From: Streptomyces cellostaticus
GTDB taxonomy: Bacteria; Actinomycetota; Actinomycetes; Streptomycetales; Streptomycetaceae
DNA length: 64,000 bases
NCBI RefSeq assembly: GCF_023630175.1
Contig: NZ_JALLIN010000023.1
Coordinates: forward strand, 54,134-118,133
Direction of reading: 5' to 3'
Position numbers and translations under genes: made by a program. Numbering within the stretch: the first letter of the stretch is position 1; each line of letters begins with the position of its first letter. Below, one piece after another: positions 32,983-42,592 of this stretch. The notes beneath the pieces were generated by a model. It saw only the letters and a list, made by a program, of their open reading frames with translations, searched no databases and was not told the DNA's origin.

Positions 32983-33734
32983 CGGCCCTCCTCCGTCGCG
33001 TCCGGTGCGGTCCGCCGGGCGGGTCCGAGGCGACGGCTCTGCACGAAGAGGGCGACGGGAGCCGCCAGCGCCGCCACCAGGACCGGTACACCGGCGGGCA
33101 GCACGGGCAGCAGGCCGAGGCCCAGGACGACCGCGAGGCCGGCGACCGCACGCTCGGTGCGGGTCTTCAGCATCGGAGCGAGCAGGGCGAGGAACACCGC
33201 GGGCCCGGCCGCGTCCAGCCCCCAGGCGTCGGTGTCACCGATGGCCTGCGCGCCCAGCGCGCCGAGCAGTGTGGTGAGGTTCCACAGCAGGTACAGGCTG
33301 AGCCCGGTCACGGTGAAACCGATCCGCGCGGCACGCCGGGTCGGCTGCGCCAGGGTCACGGCCGTGGTCTCGTCGATCACCCACTGGGCGGCGAGCGGCC
33401 GCAGCACGCGCGGGAGGGCCAGCAACTGCGACAGGCGCAGCCCGTAGAACGCGTTGCGCACGCCGAGGAAGAAGGCGCCGGCGGCGGCCGTGAACGGGCT
33501 GCCGCCCGCGGCGAGCGCGCCCACCAGGGCGAACTGCGAGGCGCCGGTGAAGACCAGGAGGCTGAGCGCGCAGGTCTGGAGGAGGCCGAGTCCGCTGCCG
33601 GCCGAGGTCACCCCGAAGGCGAACCCGGACAGCCCGACCGCCACGCCGACGCCCAGGGCGTCCCGTACGACGGCGGAATCGGGCTTGGCGGTGCCTTCGG
33701 CGGACATGTCCGCGAGTGCTGTCTGTTGTGCCAC
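32979..33734 (-). CDS. azlC: AzlC-family branched-chain amino acid exporter subunit
   Basis: A 251-residue membrane protein with about six or seven segments. Family features are VGLSGFAFGVTSAGSGL, VFTGASQFALVGALAAGG and GVRNAFYGLRLS. Together with AzlD it exports branched-chain amino acids or analogues. The start is taken as GTG 33734; ATG 33707 is possible. It follows the AraC-family regulator by 23 bp, so regulator and exporter form one operon. Confidence 0.9.
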   Translation of the reverse strand: MAQQTALADMSAEGTAKPDSAVVRDALGVGVAVGLSGFAFGVTSAGSGLGLLQTCALSLLVFTGASQFALVGALAAGGSPFTAAAGAFFLGVRNAFYGLRLSQLLALPRVLRPLAAQWVIDETTAVTLAQPTRRAARIGFTVTGLSLYLLWNLTTLLGALGAQAIGDTDAWGLDAAGPAVFLALLAPMLKTRTERAVAGLAVVLGLGLLPVLPAGVPVLVAALAAPVALFVQSRRLGPARRTAPDATEEGR

Positions 33735-33757
33735 GCCCCGGACGGTACGTCCGGACC

Positions 33758-34597
33758 TCAGTGCGGGTCTTGTACGTTCTTGCGCTCGCGCTGGTAGGCG
33801 CCCGGCGGGACGCCGACGATGCGGGCGAAGTGCCGGTTGAGGTGCGGCTGGTCGGTGAAGCCGACGGCGACGGCCGCCTCGGCGGGTGCGGTTCCCGCGT
33901 CGAGCAGCAGCCGCGCGCGGCGCACGCGCGCGTCGGTCAGCCAGGTGTGCGGTGGCATGCCGTAGGCGTCGCGGAACGCCCGCAGCAGGGCGAACGGGCT
34001 GGTCCCGAGGTCGGCGGCCAGCCGTTCCAGGGTCGGTGGCTCGGCCATCTCCTCCTCCAGTACGCCACGCGCGCGTGCCGCGATCCGGGCGCCGGCCGTC
34101 CGGCTCCGCCGCTGCGGCAGCGGGCCGCCGTTGAGCCGCAGCAGCCTGGTCACGGCCACCCGCAGCAGGGTGTCGGCGGCCAGCGCGTTGCCCTCCTCGG
34201 CGGCGCGCAGCACCTGGTGGACCAGGCGGACGGTGTACGGATCGTCGAGGGCCGGTGCGACGAAGCCCGGGGTGCCGCGGATCGCGGTGGTCTCGGCCGC
34301 GATCCCGGCCACCACCTCGGGCGACGGGTACACGGCGCCGTAGCGCCAGCCCTCGGGTACCCCGGCCCGGCCCGTGTGCGGGGTGTCCGGGTTGACCAGG
34401 GCGAGGGCGCCCGCGCCCGCCGACACGTCGGAGCCCCGGTGGTGGAAGACCTCGACGCCGTCGGCGATGGCCGCGATCACGAAGTTCTCGTGGGTGTGCC
34501 GGACGAAGGTCTTGTGGATGTACCGGGCACGCAGCAGGTCGACACCGGGCAGTTGCTCGTACCGCCAGTGCCGTGCCCGCTCCACCGAACCCGCCAT
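33758..34597 (-). CDS. AraC-family transcriptional regulator
   Basis: A 279-residue regulator with an N-terminal AraC-type cupin (FVRHTHENFVIAAIADGVEVF, LVNPDTPHTG) and two C-terminal helix-turn-helices (LERLAADLGTSPFALLRAF and PAEAAVAVGFTDQPHLNRHF). It likely controls the azlCD genes downstream in response to a small ligand. Start ATG 34597; divergent from lhr. Confidence 0.92.
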   Translation of the reverse strand: MAGSVERARHWRYEQLPGVDLLRARYIHKTFVRHTHENFVIAAIADGVEVFHHRGSDVSAGAGALALVNPDTPHTGRAGVPEGWRYGAVYPSPEVVAGIAAETTAIRGTPGFVAPALDDPYTVRLVHQVLRAAEEGNALAADTLLRVAVTRLLRLNGGPLPQRRSRTAGARIAARARGVLEEEMAEPPTLERLAADLGTSPFALLRAFRDAYGMPPHTWLTDARVRRARLLLDAGTAPAEAAVAVGFTDQPHLNRHFARIVGVPPGAYQRERKNVQDPH

Positions 34598-34704
34598 GCC
34601 GCCATTCTCCGCCAGGCGGCGGGCCCCGGTCCGCGGGCGGCCGGGGCCCGTCCCTTTCGCGCAGGTCAGCCCGATTGTCAGAGGCCGGGTGCAGGATGGA
34701 GGGC

Positions 34705-37700
34705 ATGGTCAGCTCAGCGCACCGAGCCCTCGACGGCTTCTCGCCCGCGACCCGCGGCTGGTTCACGGGGGCGTTCTCCGCGCCCACCGCGGCCCAGGCG
34801 GGCGCCTGGCAGGCCATCGGCGCGGGGTCGGACGTGCTGGTGGTGGCCCCCACCGGCTCGGGCAAGACGCTGGCCGCGTTCCTCGCCGCGCTGGACCGGC
34901 TGGCCGCGACGCCGGCCCCGGCCGACCCGAAGAAGCGCTGCCGGGTGCTGTACGTGTCCCCCTTGAAGGCCCTCGCGGTCGACGTCGAGCGGAACCTGCG
35001 CAGCCCGCTGACCGGCATCCGCCAGGAGTCCGTGCGGCGGGGGCTGCCCGAGCCGGAGGTGAGGGTCGGCATCCGTTCCGGCGACACCCCGCCGGCCGAG
35101 CGCCGAGCGCTGTCCACGCGCCCGCCGGACATCCTGATCACGACCCCCGAGTCCCTGTTCCTGATGCTGACCTCGGCCACCCGCGACGCGCTGACGGGCG
35201 TCGAGACGGTCATCCTGGACGAGGTGCACGCGGTCGCGGGCACCAAGCGCGGCGCGCACCTCGCGCTCTCCCTGGAACGGCTGGACGAACTGCTGCCGCG
35301 GCCCGCCCGCCGCATCGGACTGTCGGCGACGGTGCGACCGGTGGACGAGGTGGCCCGCTATCTCTCGCCCCGCCGCAAGGTGGAGATCGTCCAGCCGGAG
35401 TCCGGCAAGGAGTTCGACCTGTCCGTGGTCGTCCCGGTGGAGGACATGGGTGAGCTGGGCGGCTCCCCGGCGGCCGACAGCGGTGACGGGGCCGAGCGGC
35501 CCTCGATCTGGCCGCACGTCGAGGAGCGGATCGCCGACCTGGTGCAGGCCCACCGGTCGACGATCGTGTTCGCGAACTCGAGGCGCCTGGCCGAGCGGCT
35601 GTGCAACCGGCTCAACGAGATCGCCTACGAGCGGGCGACCGGCGAGTCGCTGGAAGAGCACCACTCGCCGGCCGAGCTGATGGGCGGCTCGGGGGCGGCC
35701 CAAGGCGCGCCCCCGGTGCTCGCCCGCGCACACCACGGCTCCGTCTCCAAGGAACAGCGCGCCCTCGTCGAGGAGGACCTGAAGGCGGGCCGGCTGCCCG
35801 CCGTGGTCGCCACCTCCAGTCTGGAGCTGGGTATCGACATGGGCGCGGTCGACCTCGTCGTCCAGGTGGAGTCCCCGCCCTCGGTGGCCTCCGGACTCCA
35901 GCGCGTCGGCCGGGCGGGCCACCAGGTGGGCGCCGTCTCGACCGGCGTGGTCTTCCCCAAGTACCGGGGCGACCTGGTCCAGTCCGCCGTGGTCACCGAG
36001 CGGATGCGCGCCGGCTCCATCGAGTCCCTGCGGGTCCCCGCCAACCCGCTGGACGTGCTCGCCCAGCAGCTCGTCGCCATGACGGCGCTGGACACCTGGC
36101 AGTTCGACGACCTGCTGACCGTGATCCGCCGCGCGGCTCCCTTCGCCTCACTCCCCGAGTCGGCGTTCACCGCGACGCTGGACATGCTCGCGGGCCGCTA
36201 TCCGTCCGACGCGTTCGCGGAACTGCGCCCCCGCGTGGTGTGGGACCGCGTGGCCGGCACGATCACCGGCCGTCCGGGCGCGCAGCGTCTCGCGGTCACC
36301 TCCGGGGGCACGATCCCCGACCGGGGCCTCTTCGGGGTCTTCCTCGCCGGGTCCGACCCCAAGAAGGGCGGCGGCCGGGTCGGCGAGCTCGACGAGGAGA
36401 TGGTGTACGAGTCCCGGGTGGGGGACGTCTTCACGCTGGGCACCAGTTCGTGGCGCATCGAGGACATCACACGCGACCGTGTCCTGGTCTCCCCCGCTCC
36501 GGGTGTGCCGGGCCGGCTGCCCTTCTGGAAGGGCGACCAGCTCGGCCGTCCGCTCGAACTGGGCCGCGCGGTGGGCGCGTTCCTGCGCGAGGTGGGATCA
36601 CTGCCGGCCGGCGACGCCCGGGAGCGCCTGCTCGGCGCGGGCCTGGACGCCTGGGCTGTGGACAACGTCCTGGCCTACCTGAGCGAACAGCGCGAGGCCT
36701 GCGGGCACGTCCCGGACGACCGCACGATCGTGGTCGAACGCTTCCGGGACGAGCTGGGCGACTGGCGGGTCGTCGTCCACTCCCCCTTCGGCGCCCAGGT
36801 CCACGCCCCCTGGGCCCTCGCCCTGGGCGCCCGCCTGTCCGAGCGGTACGGCATGGACGCGCAGGTCATGCATGCCGACGACGGCATCGTGCTGCGCCTG
36901 CCGGACGCCGACCTGATGGGCCTGGACCTGCTCGACCAGGAACCGGGGCGGGCCGGCGCCGAGTACGACAGCGAGCAGGCCCCGATCGGCGCCGCGGACG
37001 TCGCCTTCGACAAGGGCGAGGTCGACCGGATCGTCACCGACCAGGTCGGCGGCTCCGCCCTGTTCGCCTCCAGGTTCCGCGAATGCGCCGCCCGCGCGCT
37101 GCTGCTGCCGCGCCGCAATCCGGGCAGGCGCACCCCGTTGTGGCAGCAGCGGCAGCGGGCCGCGCAACTGCTCGAAGTGGCGAGCGAGTTCGGCTCCTTC
37201 CCGATCGTCCTGGAGGCGATCCGCGAATGCCTCCAGGACGTCTTCGACGTCCCCGGACTGGTCGAGCTGATGGGTGACATCGAGTCACGCAGGGTGCGCC
37301 TGGTCGAGGTCACCACCCCCGAGCCGTCCCCCTTCGCCCGCTCCCTCCTGTTCGGCTACGTCGCCCAGTTCCTCTACGAGGGCGACTCGCCGCTCGCCGA
37401 GCGCCGCGCGGCCGCGCTCTCCCTGGATTCCCGGCTGCTGGCCGAGCTGCTGGGGCAGGCGGAGCTGCGCGAACTCCTCGACGCCGAGGTGCTGACCGAG
37501 CTGGAGCGGGAGCTGCAGTGGCTGACGGAGGACCGCCGGGTCAAGGACGTCGAGGGCGTCGCCGACCTCCTGCGGCTGCTCGGCCCGCTGACCGATGCCG
37601 ACCTGGCCGAGCGGGGCGCCGAACCGCAGTGGGCGCGTGACCTGGCCGCCGCCCGCCGGGCCATCCGGGTACGTATCGCCGGCACCGACCACTGGGCGGC

Positions 37701-39723
37701 CGTGGAGGACGCCGGCCGCCTGCGGGACGCCCTGGGCACGGCGCTGCCGGTGGGCGTCCCCGAGGCCTTCACCGAACCGGTCAAGGACCCGCTCGGCGAT
37801 CTCCTCGCGCGGTACGGCCGTACCCACGGCCCCTTCACGTCGGCCACGGCGGCGACCCGCTTCGGTCTGGGCGTCGCGGTCACCGACGGCGCCCTGCAGC
37901 GGCTGTCCGCGGCCGGGCGTGTCGTCCAGGGCGAGTTCCACCCGGCGGGCATCGGCCAGGAGTGGTGCGACGCGGCCGTACTGCGCCGGCTGCGCCGCCG
38001 TTCACTGGCGGCCCTGCGCCATGAGCTGGAGCCCGTGCCGTCCGCCGCGCTCGCCCAGTTCCTGCCCCAGTGGCAGCACATCGGCAAGGGGCACGAGCTG
38101 CGGGGCATCGACGGACTGGTGCGTGCCATCGAGCAGTTGCAGGGCGCGTCCGTGCCCGCCTCCGCACTGGAGAAGCTGGTCCTGCCCGCACGCGTCGCCG
38201 GCTACACGCCCTCGATGCTCGACGAACTCACCGCCGCCGGCGAGGTCGTGTGGGCCGGGGCCGGCGCCCTGCCCGGCAAGGACGGCTGGATCTGCCTGTA
38301 CATGGCGGACGCGGCCCCGCTGCTGCTGCCCCAGCCGCATCCTCTGGAGCTGACGGCACTTCACCAGTCGCTGCTGGACACCCTCTCCGGCGGTTACGGC
38401 CTGTTCTTCCGCCAGATCGCCGACCAGGTGCGCGCCACCACGCACCCCGAGGCCGGTGACCCCCAACTGGCCGACGCGCTGTGGGACCTGGCCTGGTCGG
38501 GACGGCTCACCAACGACACCCTCACCCCCATGCGCGCCCTGCTCGGCTCCGGCCGTACCGCGGGCTCGACGGCCCACCGCGCCAAGCGCAGCGTCCCGCG
38601 CGGGCGTTACGGCTCACTCACCGCGGCGGCCCGCGCCACCTCGCGCACCGGGCCGCCGACGGTGGCCGGCCGCTGGTCCCTCCTCCCGGCGCCGGAACCG
38701 GACGCCACGGTGCGCGCGCACGCGCTGGCCCGCACCCTGCTCGACCGGCACGGCGTGGTCACCCGGGGAGCGGTGGCCGCCGAGGGCGTCGAGGGCGGCT
38801 TCTCCGCGGTGTACCGCGTGCTGTCCGCCTTCGAGGACAGCGGGCAGGCAAGACGGGGATACGTGGTCGAAGGCCTGGGCGCCGCCCAGTTCGCGATGGA
38901 CGGCGCGGTCGACCGGCTCCGCGCGGTCTCCAACGCCCGGGAACGCGGCCAGGGCCTGCCCAACGGCTTCGGCGGCGACCACGGCGCCCCGTCCTTCCCC
39001 GTCGACGGCCGCTCCGTCCCGGACCGGGACGCCGCCGGACACACCACGCCCGGCGGCTTCGGGCCGGGCGACGGCGGACTGGCCCACCCGGGCCTCGACG
39101 GCGACTTCACCTGGCCACCGGACGACACGGCACGACCGGGCGACAGCGGCTTCTCCTGGCCGCCCGAGAGGAACGGCCCCGCGCCCGACGAGTACGTCTC
39201 CCCGCGCGACCGCACCCCGCCGGCTCCTTTCGCCGCCCCCGGCAACGGCGGACCCAGAGGCGGCTTCTCCCCTTACGGCCCGTACGCGAAGCGCGACTTC
39301 GGCGGCGGCCGCGGCCGCCCCTCCTCCCCCGACCCGCGCGCCGCGGTCCTCGCCGCTGCCGACCCCGCCAGCGCCTACGGCGCGGCACTGCCCTGGCCCG
39401 AACCGCCGAGCGGGGCGGGACACAAGCCGGGCCGCAAGGCCGGTTCGCTCGTGGTGCTGGTGGAGGGCGAGCTGACGTTGTACATGGAACGCGGCGGCAA
39501 GACCCTGCTGGCCTGGCCCGCCGACCCGGACGCGGCCGCCGCCGACGATCCACGCCTGCGTACCGCCGCACAGGCCCTGGCCTCGGCCGCCCGCGCGGGC
39601 TCCCTCGGCACGGTCACGGTCGAGCGGATCAACGGTGCCCAGGCCCTGACCTCCCCCCTGGGCGCGCTGCTGGAAGGAGCGGGATTCATCGCGACCCCGC
39701 GCGGTCTGCGCCTGCGCGCCTGA
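34705..39723 (+). CDS. lhr: Large superfamily 2 helicase Lhr
   Basis: A roughly 1672-residue DNA-dependent ATPase/helicase used in DNA repair. It has Walker A APTGSGKT (about 49-56), DEVH box in VILDEVHAVAG (about 171), helicase C with VATSSLELGIDMG and QRVGRAGHQVG, then the DUF4145-free Lhr core and long C-terminal domain. Residues about 1410-1540 are a Gly/Pro/Asp-rich disordered insert (DNA 38940-39330) not seen in most orthologues; the conserved end VERINGAQ follows. The start was chosen at ATG 34705 (MVSSAHRALDGFSP); GGAGGGC lies just before it, and ATG 34696 is an alternative. The nei-type gene follows after 63 bp: Lhr and Nei form a conserved actinobacterial pair. Confidence 0.94.
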   Translation: MVSSAHRALDGFSPATRGWFTGAFSAPTAAQAGAWQAIGAGSDVLVVAPTGSGKTLAAFLAALDRLAATPAPADPKKRCRVLYVSPLKALAVDVERNLRSPLTGIRQESVRRGLPEPEVRVGIRSGDTPPAERRALSTRPPDILITTPESLFLMLTSATRDALTGVETVILDEVHAVAGTKRGAHLALSLERLDELLPRPARRIGLSATVRPVDEVARYLSPRRKVEIVQPESGKEFDLSVVVPVEDMGELGGSPAADSGDGAERPSIWPHVEERIADLVQAHRSTIVFANSRRLAERLCNRLNEIAYERATGESLEEHHSPAELMGGSGAAQGAPPVLARAHHGSVSKEQRALVEEDLKAGRLPAVVATSSLELGIDMGAVDLVVQVESPPSVASGLQRVGRAGHQVGAVSTGVVFPKYRGDLVQSAVVTERMRAGSIESLRVPANPLDVLAQQLVAMTALDTWQFDDLLTVIRRAAPFASLPESAFTATLDMLAGRYPSDAFAELRPRVVWDRVAGTITGRPGAQRLAVTSGGTIPDRGLFGVFLAGSDPKKGGGRVGELDEEMVYESRVGDVFTLGTSSWRIEDITRDRVLVSPAPGVPGRLPFWKGDQLGRPLELGRAVGAFLREVGSLPAGDARERLLGAGLDAWAVDNVLAYLSEQREACGHVPDDRTIVVERFRDELGDWRVVVHSPFGAQVHAPWALALGARLSERYGMDAQVMHADDGIVLRLPDADLMGLDLLDQEPGRAGAEYDSEQAPIGAADVAFDKGEVDRIVTDQVGGSALFASRFRECAARALLLPRRNPGRRTPLWQQRQRAAQLLEVASEFGSFPIVLEAIRECLQDVFDVPGLVELMGDIESRRVRLVEVTTPEPSPFARSLLFGYVAQFLYEGDSPLAERRAAALSLDSRLLAELLGQAELRELLDAEVLTELERELQWLTEDRRVKDVEGVADLLRLLGPLTDADLAERGAEPQWARDLAAARRAIRVRIAGTDHWAAVEDAGRLRDALGTALPVGVPEAFTEPVKDPLGDLLARYGRTHGPFTSATAATRFGLGVAVTDGALQRLSAAGRVVQGEFHPAGIGQEWCDAAVLRRLRRRSLAALRHELEPVPSAALAQFLPQWQHIGKGHELRGIDGLVRAIEQLQGASVPASALEKLVLPARVAGYTPSMLDELTAAGEVVWAGAGALPGKDGWICLYMADAAPLLLPQPHPLELTALHQSLLDTLSGGYGLFFRQIADQVRATTHPEAGDPQLADALWDLAWSGRLTNDTLTPMRALLGSGRTAGSTAHRAKRSVPRGRYGSLTAAARATSRTGPPTVAGRWSLLPAPEPDATVRAHALARTLLDRHGVVTRGAVAAEGVEGGFSAVYRVLSAFEDSGQARRGYVVEGLGAAQFAMDGAVDRLRAVSNARERGQGLPNGFGGDHGAPSFPVDGRSVPDRDAAGHTTPGGFGPGDGGLAHPGLDGDFTWPPDDTARPGDSGFSWPPERNGPAPDEYVSPRDRTPPAPFAAPGNGGPRGGFSPYGPYAKRDFGGGRGRPSSPDPRAAVLAAADPASAYGAALPWPEPPSGAGHKPGRKAGSLVVLVEGELTLYMERGGKTLLAWPADPDAAAADDPRLRTAAQALASAARAGSLGTVTVERINGAQALTSPLGALLEGAGFIATPRGLRLRA

Positions 39724-39786
39724 GTCGCCGCCGCAGCCACGACCCGCGCGCCCCCGCACATCACCCGACCGTGGCACCCTTGACCC

Positions 39787-40638
39787 ATGCCCGAAGGCGA
39801 CACGGTCTGGCAGGCCGCGAAACGGCTGCACGAGGCCCTCGCGGGCAAGGTGCTGATCCGCAGCGACCTCCGGGTACCGCAGTACGCGACGGTCGACCTC
39901 ACCGGCCGGGCGGTGCTGAACACGATCGCGCGCGGCAAGCACCTGCTCACCCGTTTCGAGGGCGGCCTGACCCTGCACACGCATCTGCGGATGGAGGGCG
40001 CCTGGAAGGTGTACGGCCCGGAGGAACGCTGGCGCGGCGGACCGGCCCACCAGATCCGGGTGGTCCTCGGCACCACCGACCGCGCGGCCGTCGGCTACCG
40101 CCTCCCGGTGCTGGAGTTCCTGCGCACCGGCGAGGAGGAGCAGGCCGTCGGCCATCTCGGCCCCGACCTGCTCGGCGCGGACTGGAATCCCGAACTCGCC
40201 CTCGCCAACCTGCTCGCGGACCCCGCCCGCCCGCTCGGCGAGGCCCTGCTCGACCAGCGCAATCTGGCCGGCATCGGCAACGTCTACAAGTGCGAGCTCT
40301 GCTACCTGGCGGGCGCGACGCCCTGGCTGCCGGTCGGTGCCCTGCCGGCCGACCGTGCCGCCCGGCTGGTCGGACTCGCCAAAAAGCTGCTGGAGAGCAA
40401 TCGCGACCGCCCGGTCCGGCAGACCACGGGCCTGCATCGGCAGGACCTCTTCGTGTACGGCCGCGCCCCGCGGCCCTGTCTGCGCTGCCGCACGTCGATC
40501 CGGGTCGCCGATCAGGGCGACGGCCACCAGGAACGCCCCACCTACTGGTGCCCGAACTGCCAGACGGGCCCGGCACCGGCGCGGGGCACGGCCCAGGCCT
40601 GGCGTGAGCGGCGTCCCCGCGGGTCGCCGTCCGGCTGA
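39787..40638 (+). CDS. nei: Endonuclease VIII-like DNA glycosylase (Fpg/Nei family)
   Basis: A 283-residue bifunctional glycosylase/AP lyase for oxidised bases. Catalytic N-terminus PEGDTV (Pro2, Glu3), the Lys in RGKHLL, the H2TH segment LLDQRNLAGIGNVYKCE, and a C-terminal zinc finger CLRC...CPNC are all present. ATG 39787. It follows lhr, suggesting a joint role in repairing oxidative or crosslink damage. The C-terminus after the finger is a short basic tail. Confidence 0.93.
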   Translation: MPEGDTVWQAAKRLHEALAGKVLIRSDLRVPQYATVDLTGRAVLNTIARGKHLLTRFEGGLTLHTHLRMEGAWKVYGPEERWRGGPAHQIRVVLGTTDRAAVGYRLPVLEFLRTGEEEQAVGHLGPDLLGADWNPELALANLLADPARPLGEALLDQRNLAGIGNVYKCELCYLAGATPWLPVGALPADRAARLVGLAKKLLESNRDRPVRQTTGLHRQDLFVYGRAPRPCLRCRTSIRVADQGDGHQERPTYWCPNCQTGPAPARGTAQAWRERRPRGSPSG

Positions 40639-40729
40639 TCGCCGCTTCCGTCCGGGACGCTCCCGTGTCCGGGACCCTTCGGTCGGGGACGCTTCTCCGT
40701 CAGGACGGCTTCCGTCAGGCCCGCCTCCG
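40639..40729. repeat. Degenerate CGTC-AGG/GGGAC direct repeats after nei
   Basis: The 91-bp gap between nei and the convergent membrane-protein gene consists of loose repeats of TTCCGTC-AGG and GTCCGGGAC type. No gene, no perfect hairpin. Confidence 0.45.
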
Positions 40730-41083
40730 TCAGGGACACCCGTCACCCGGGCCGGCCGGTGCGGTGTCCGGATCGATGCCGTCGCAGCGGAACGGATCCC
40801 CGCCCCCCGAGCCGGGACCCGGCCCCGTCGAACAGGGACCCGGCACCGCCGTGACGACGCTCCCCGCCCGCCAGGCGGACCTCCACCGTCCCGCCGCCAC
40901 GGCACCGGTCGCCCGTCCCTCGGGCACGCAGTGCACCGGAAGAACGCTGAGTCCCCAGCCACCGATGACGACGGCTCCCTCGAGCACGCCCGCACCCTGC
41001 CCGAGGGCGATCCGGAGCACCGCCCACCACCACACGGCGCCGAGCCCGAGGGCGGCACCCCAGCACAGCACCCGCCTCACCAC
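40730..41083 (-). CDS. Small membrane protein of unknown function
   Basis: About 117 residues. One or two hydrophobic segments at the N-terminus (RVLCWGAALGLGAVWWWAVL and GVLEGAVVIGGWGLSVLPVH), followed by a Pro/Gly-rich tail ending DGCP. GTG 41083 follows GGAGG by 8 bases. It would lie directly downstream of dps if the island at 41257-45396 were absent. No known family recognised. Confidence 0.6.
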   Translation of the reverse strand: MVRRVLCWGAALGLGAVWWWAVLRIALGQGAGVLEGAVVIGGWGLSVLPVHCVPEGRATGAVAAGRWRSAWRAGSVVTAVPGPCSTGPGPGSGGGDPFRCDGIDPDTAPAGPGDGCP

Positions 41084-41223
41084 GGCCGTCACCTCCAGCC
41101 GGACGCAGGAGCACCGCCCGACCCGCACGGGAGGCGCGACAAGGTCTCACCGACGCGAGGACACCGGGCCGGCGACCCGGACCCGGCCCGGGGCGACCGG
41201 CCCGGAGCGGTTCCCGCGGCTCC

Positions 41224-41256
41224 TCACGCGTTCTCCGCCTGGAACATCCAGTGGTG
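41224..41256. repeat. Left 33-bp attachment repeat (copy of the dps 3' end)
   Basis: These 33 bases are identical to 45397-45429, which are the last ten codons and stop of dps (HHWMFQAENA, minus strand). The copies are directly oriented and flank the 4140-bp island, as expected for the core site of a tyrosine integrase. The integrase remnant ends only 11 bp away. Confidence 0.92.
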
Positions 41257-41266
41257 AAGTCCCTGA

Positions 41267-41690
41267 TCATGCATTGACCTGCACCAGGGCACCTCGCTTC
41301 GAGCCAGATTCCGGATTCGTTCCGGGCGCCGCAGAAATCTTGGAGCCCTTCCGGTCAGTCTCTCCCGGCTCGGCCCAGGCCGCATCCAGGACGGACCGCG
41401 TCTGCTCCTCGGCCTCCGCGAACAGGTGCGCGTAGATCCGCATAGTGAAGGCCACGTCCTTGTGCCCCAGGCGCCTGGACACCACCTTCGGGTTCTCGTT
41501 GCCCGCGATGAGGACCGAGGCGTAGTGGTGACGCAGGTCGTGCCAGCGGTAGGCCTTGGCCTTCGCCTTGGAGCACATTGCCTTGAAGGCGTAAGTCGAG
41601 TATGGACTCGCCGACCGGTGTCCCGCCGGGCATGGTGAAGATGAGTCCGGCCCATTCGCCCAACCGAGTCGGAGCTGAGCCAGGAGCAGA
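41267..41690 (-). pseudogene. Tyrosine integrase remnant (C-terminal part, frameshifted)
   Basis: The C-terminal catalytic half of a phage-type integrase survives: YRWHDLRHHYASVLI (His and second Arg), LGHKDVAFTMRIYAHLF (His and nucleophile Tyr). Upstream pieces AQLRLG and EWAGLIFTMPGGTPVG lie in alternating frames, so at least two small indels exist near 41600 and 41660. The N-terminal half, with the first catalytic Arg and the arm-binding domain, is missing beyond about 41690, where an unrelated gene fragment on the other strand begins. It ends 11 bp from the left attachment repeat. Not functional. Confidence 0.9.
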
Positions 41691-41972
41691 CAGGGCGACG
41701 CCCTGGCCGCTGCCGGAATCGCGAACGAACCTACCGGCGCCGACCGACAGAAGCTGCTCAACACCCTCGCCGCCGCAGCACCCGACGTCGTCCGCTACCC
41801 CGACAAGGTGATCGAGGCTGCCCGCAACCCGTGCTCGTCGATCAACGGTGGCGGCAGCAAGTACAACTGGATCGCCGCTCAGAGGTTCAGCTGCAAGGAT
41901 GTCACGACCGATGAGGCCCAGCCCGCCAAGATCAACTCATCGCTGAAGGTGTCCGGCTTTTGCAAGGTCTGA
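41682..41972 (+). pseudogene. C-terminal fragment of a secreted or lipoprotein-like gene
   Basis: The plus-strand frame is open from 41679 to TGA at 41972 but has no start codon or signal peptide. It reads DALAAAGIANEPTGADRQKLL, then PDVVRYPDKVIEAARNPCSS and a Cys-containing end SGFCKV. This resembles the C-terminal domain of small Streptomyces exported proteins with paired cysteines. Its left end coincides with the truncated integrase, suggesting one deletion created both fragments. Confidence 0.6.
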
Positions 41973-42120
41973 CTCACCGCCCCAGCCCGGCTGGAACCGG
42001 CCCGCCACGCAACCGCCGCTGAGCAGACACCAGATGCACCGGCTCACCGTCACCCACGTCCCCAACGGCCACCAGCGCCAGCCCGGCTCGGAACAAGCGT
42101 GAACGCATAGCTGAACATAC

Positions 42121-42135
42121 TAGTGATCATCACTA
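42121..42135. promoter_or_regulatory. 15-bp palindrome TAGTGAT-C-ATCACTA in the island
   Basis: Perfect 7-bp arms around one base in the least GC-rich part of the island. The form suits a repressor operator or promoter of the lost element functions. Confidence 0.4.
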
Positions 42136-42177
42136 CATGATCCGGCGCCGTCAGCACACCTGTGCCCCCGCATCACA

Positions 42178-42204
42178 CGAACCCCCACCCGAGCGGGGGT
42201 TTCG
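42178..42204 (+). terminator. Terminator-like hairpin in island
   Basis: CGAACCCCC and GGGGGTTTCG pair over 7 to 9 bp with a short loop, followed by TTT. Confidence 0.6.
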
Positions 42205-42592
42205 CAGTTCTCAGGGGTGATCACATACCCCAAGCCGCAGCAGCCGGCCGTGAAGAGGCCTAGGACAACCTGTGGTTCATCACGATCCGCGAACTCGCCG
42301 CCTTCACAGGCCGCACGGCAGCTGCCGCCGACGACACCCCGCCTGCAGGTCCACGAAACCACCTACAAGGCCCCGCGCGGCGGGCACTTCTCGCAGTCAC
42401 CGCAGCAGCGCGAGCACGACCGCGTGACCCACGCGGCGGAGCGCACCGATAACGCCCAGCAGAGGTAGGCACCACCCAGAAGCTTTGGCCAACACTTCGT
42501 CACGATCAGATGAACACAGGCCTCTTAAGGCAACCACACAGATGCATCACCAGTCACACACCCGCAAGCCACGTCACGCCCCAAGGGGGATC

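Larger units (their letters stand above)
41973..42592. other. Island stretch without a supported gene
   Basis: 620 bp. It contains an AT-richer part with a TAGTGAT-C-ATCACTA palindrome (42121-42135), a hairpin terminator (42178-42204), and short frames on both strands without ribosome sites. Plus-strand frames near 42217-42468 look like gene debris (no recognisable domain). Confidence 0.5.

Noticed and set aside
32979..35315. 778-residue frame joining azlC to sequence over the AraC gene and lhr start
   Set aside because: Only the last 251 residues are AzlC; the rest is out-of-frame reading through other genes.
42217..42475. Short frames on both strands of the island
   Set aside because: No ribosome site, no recognisable domain; likely gene debris.
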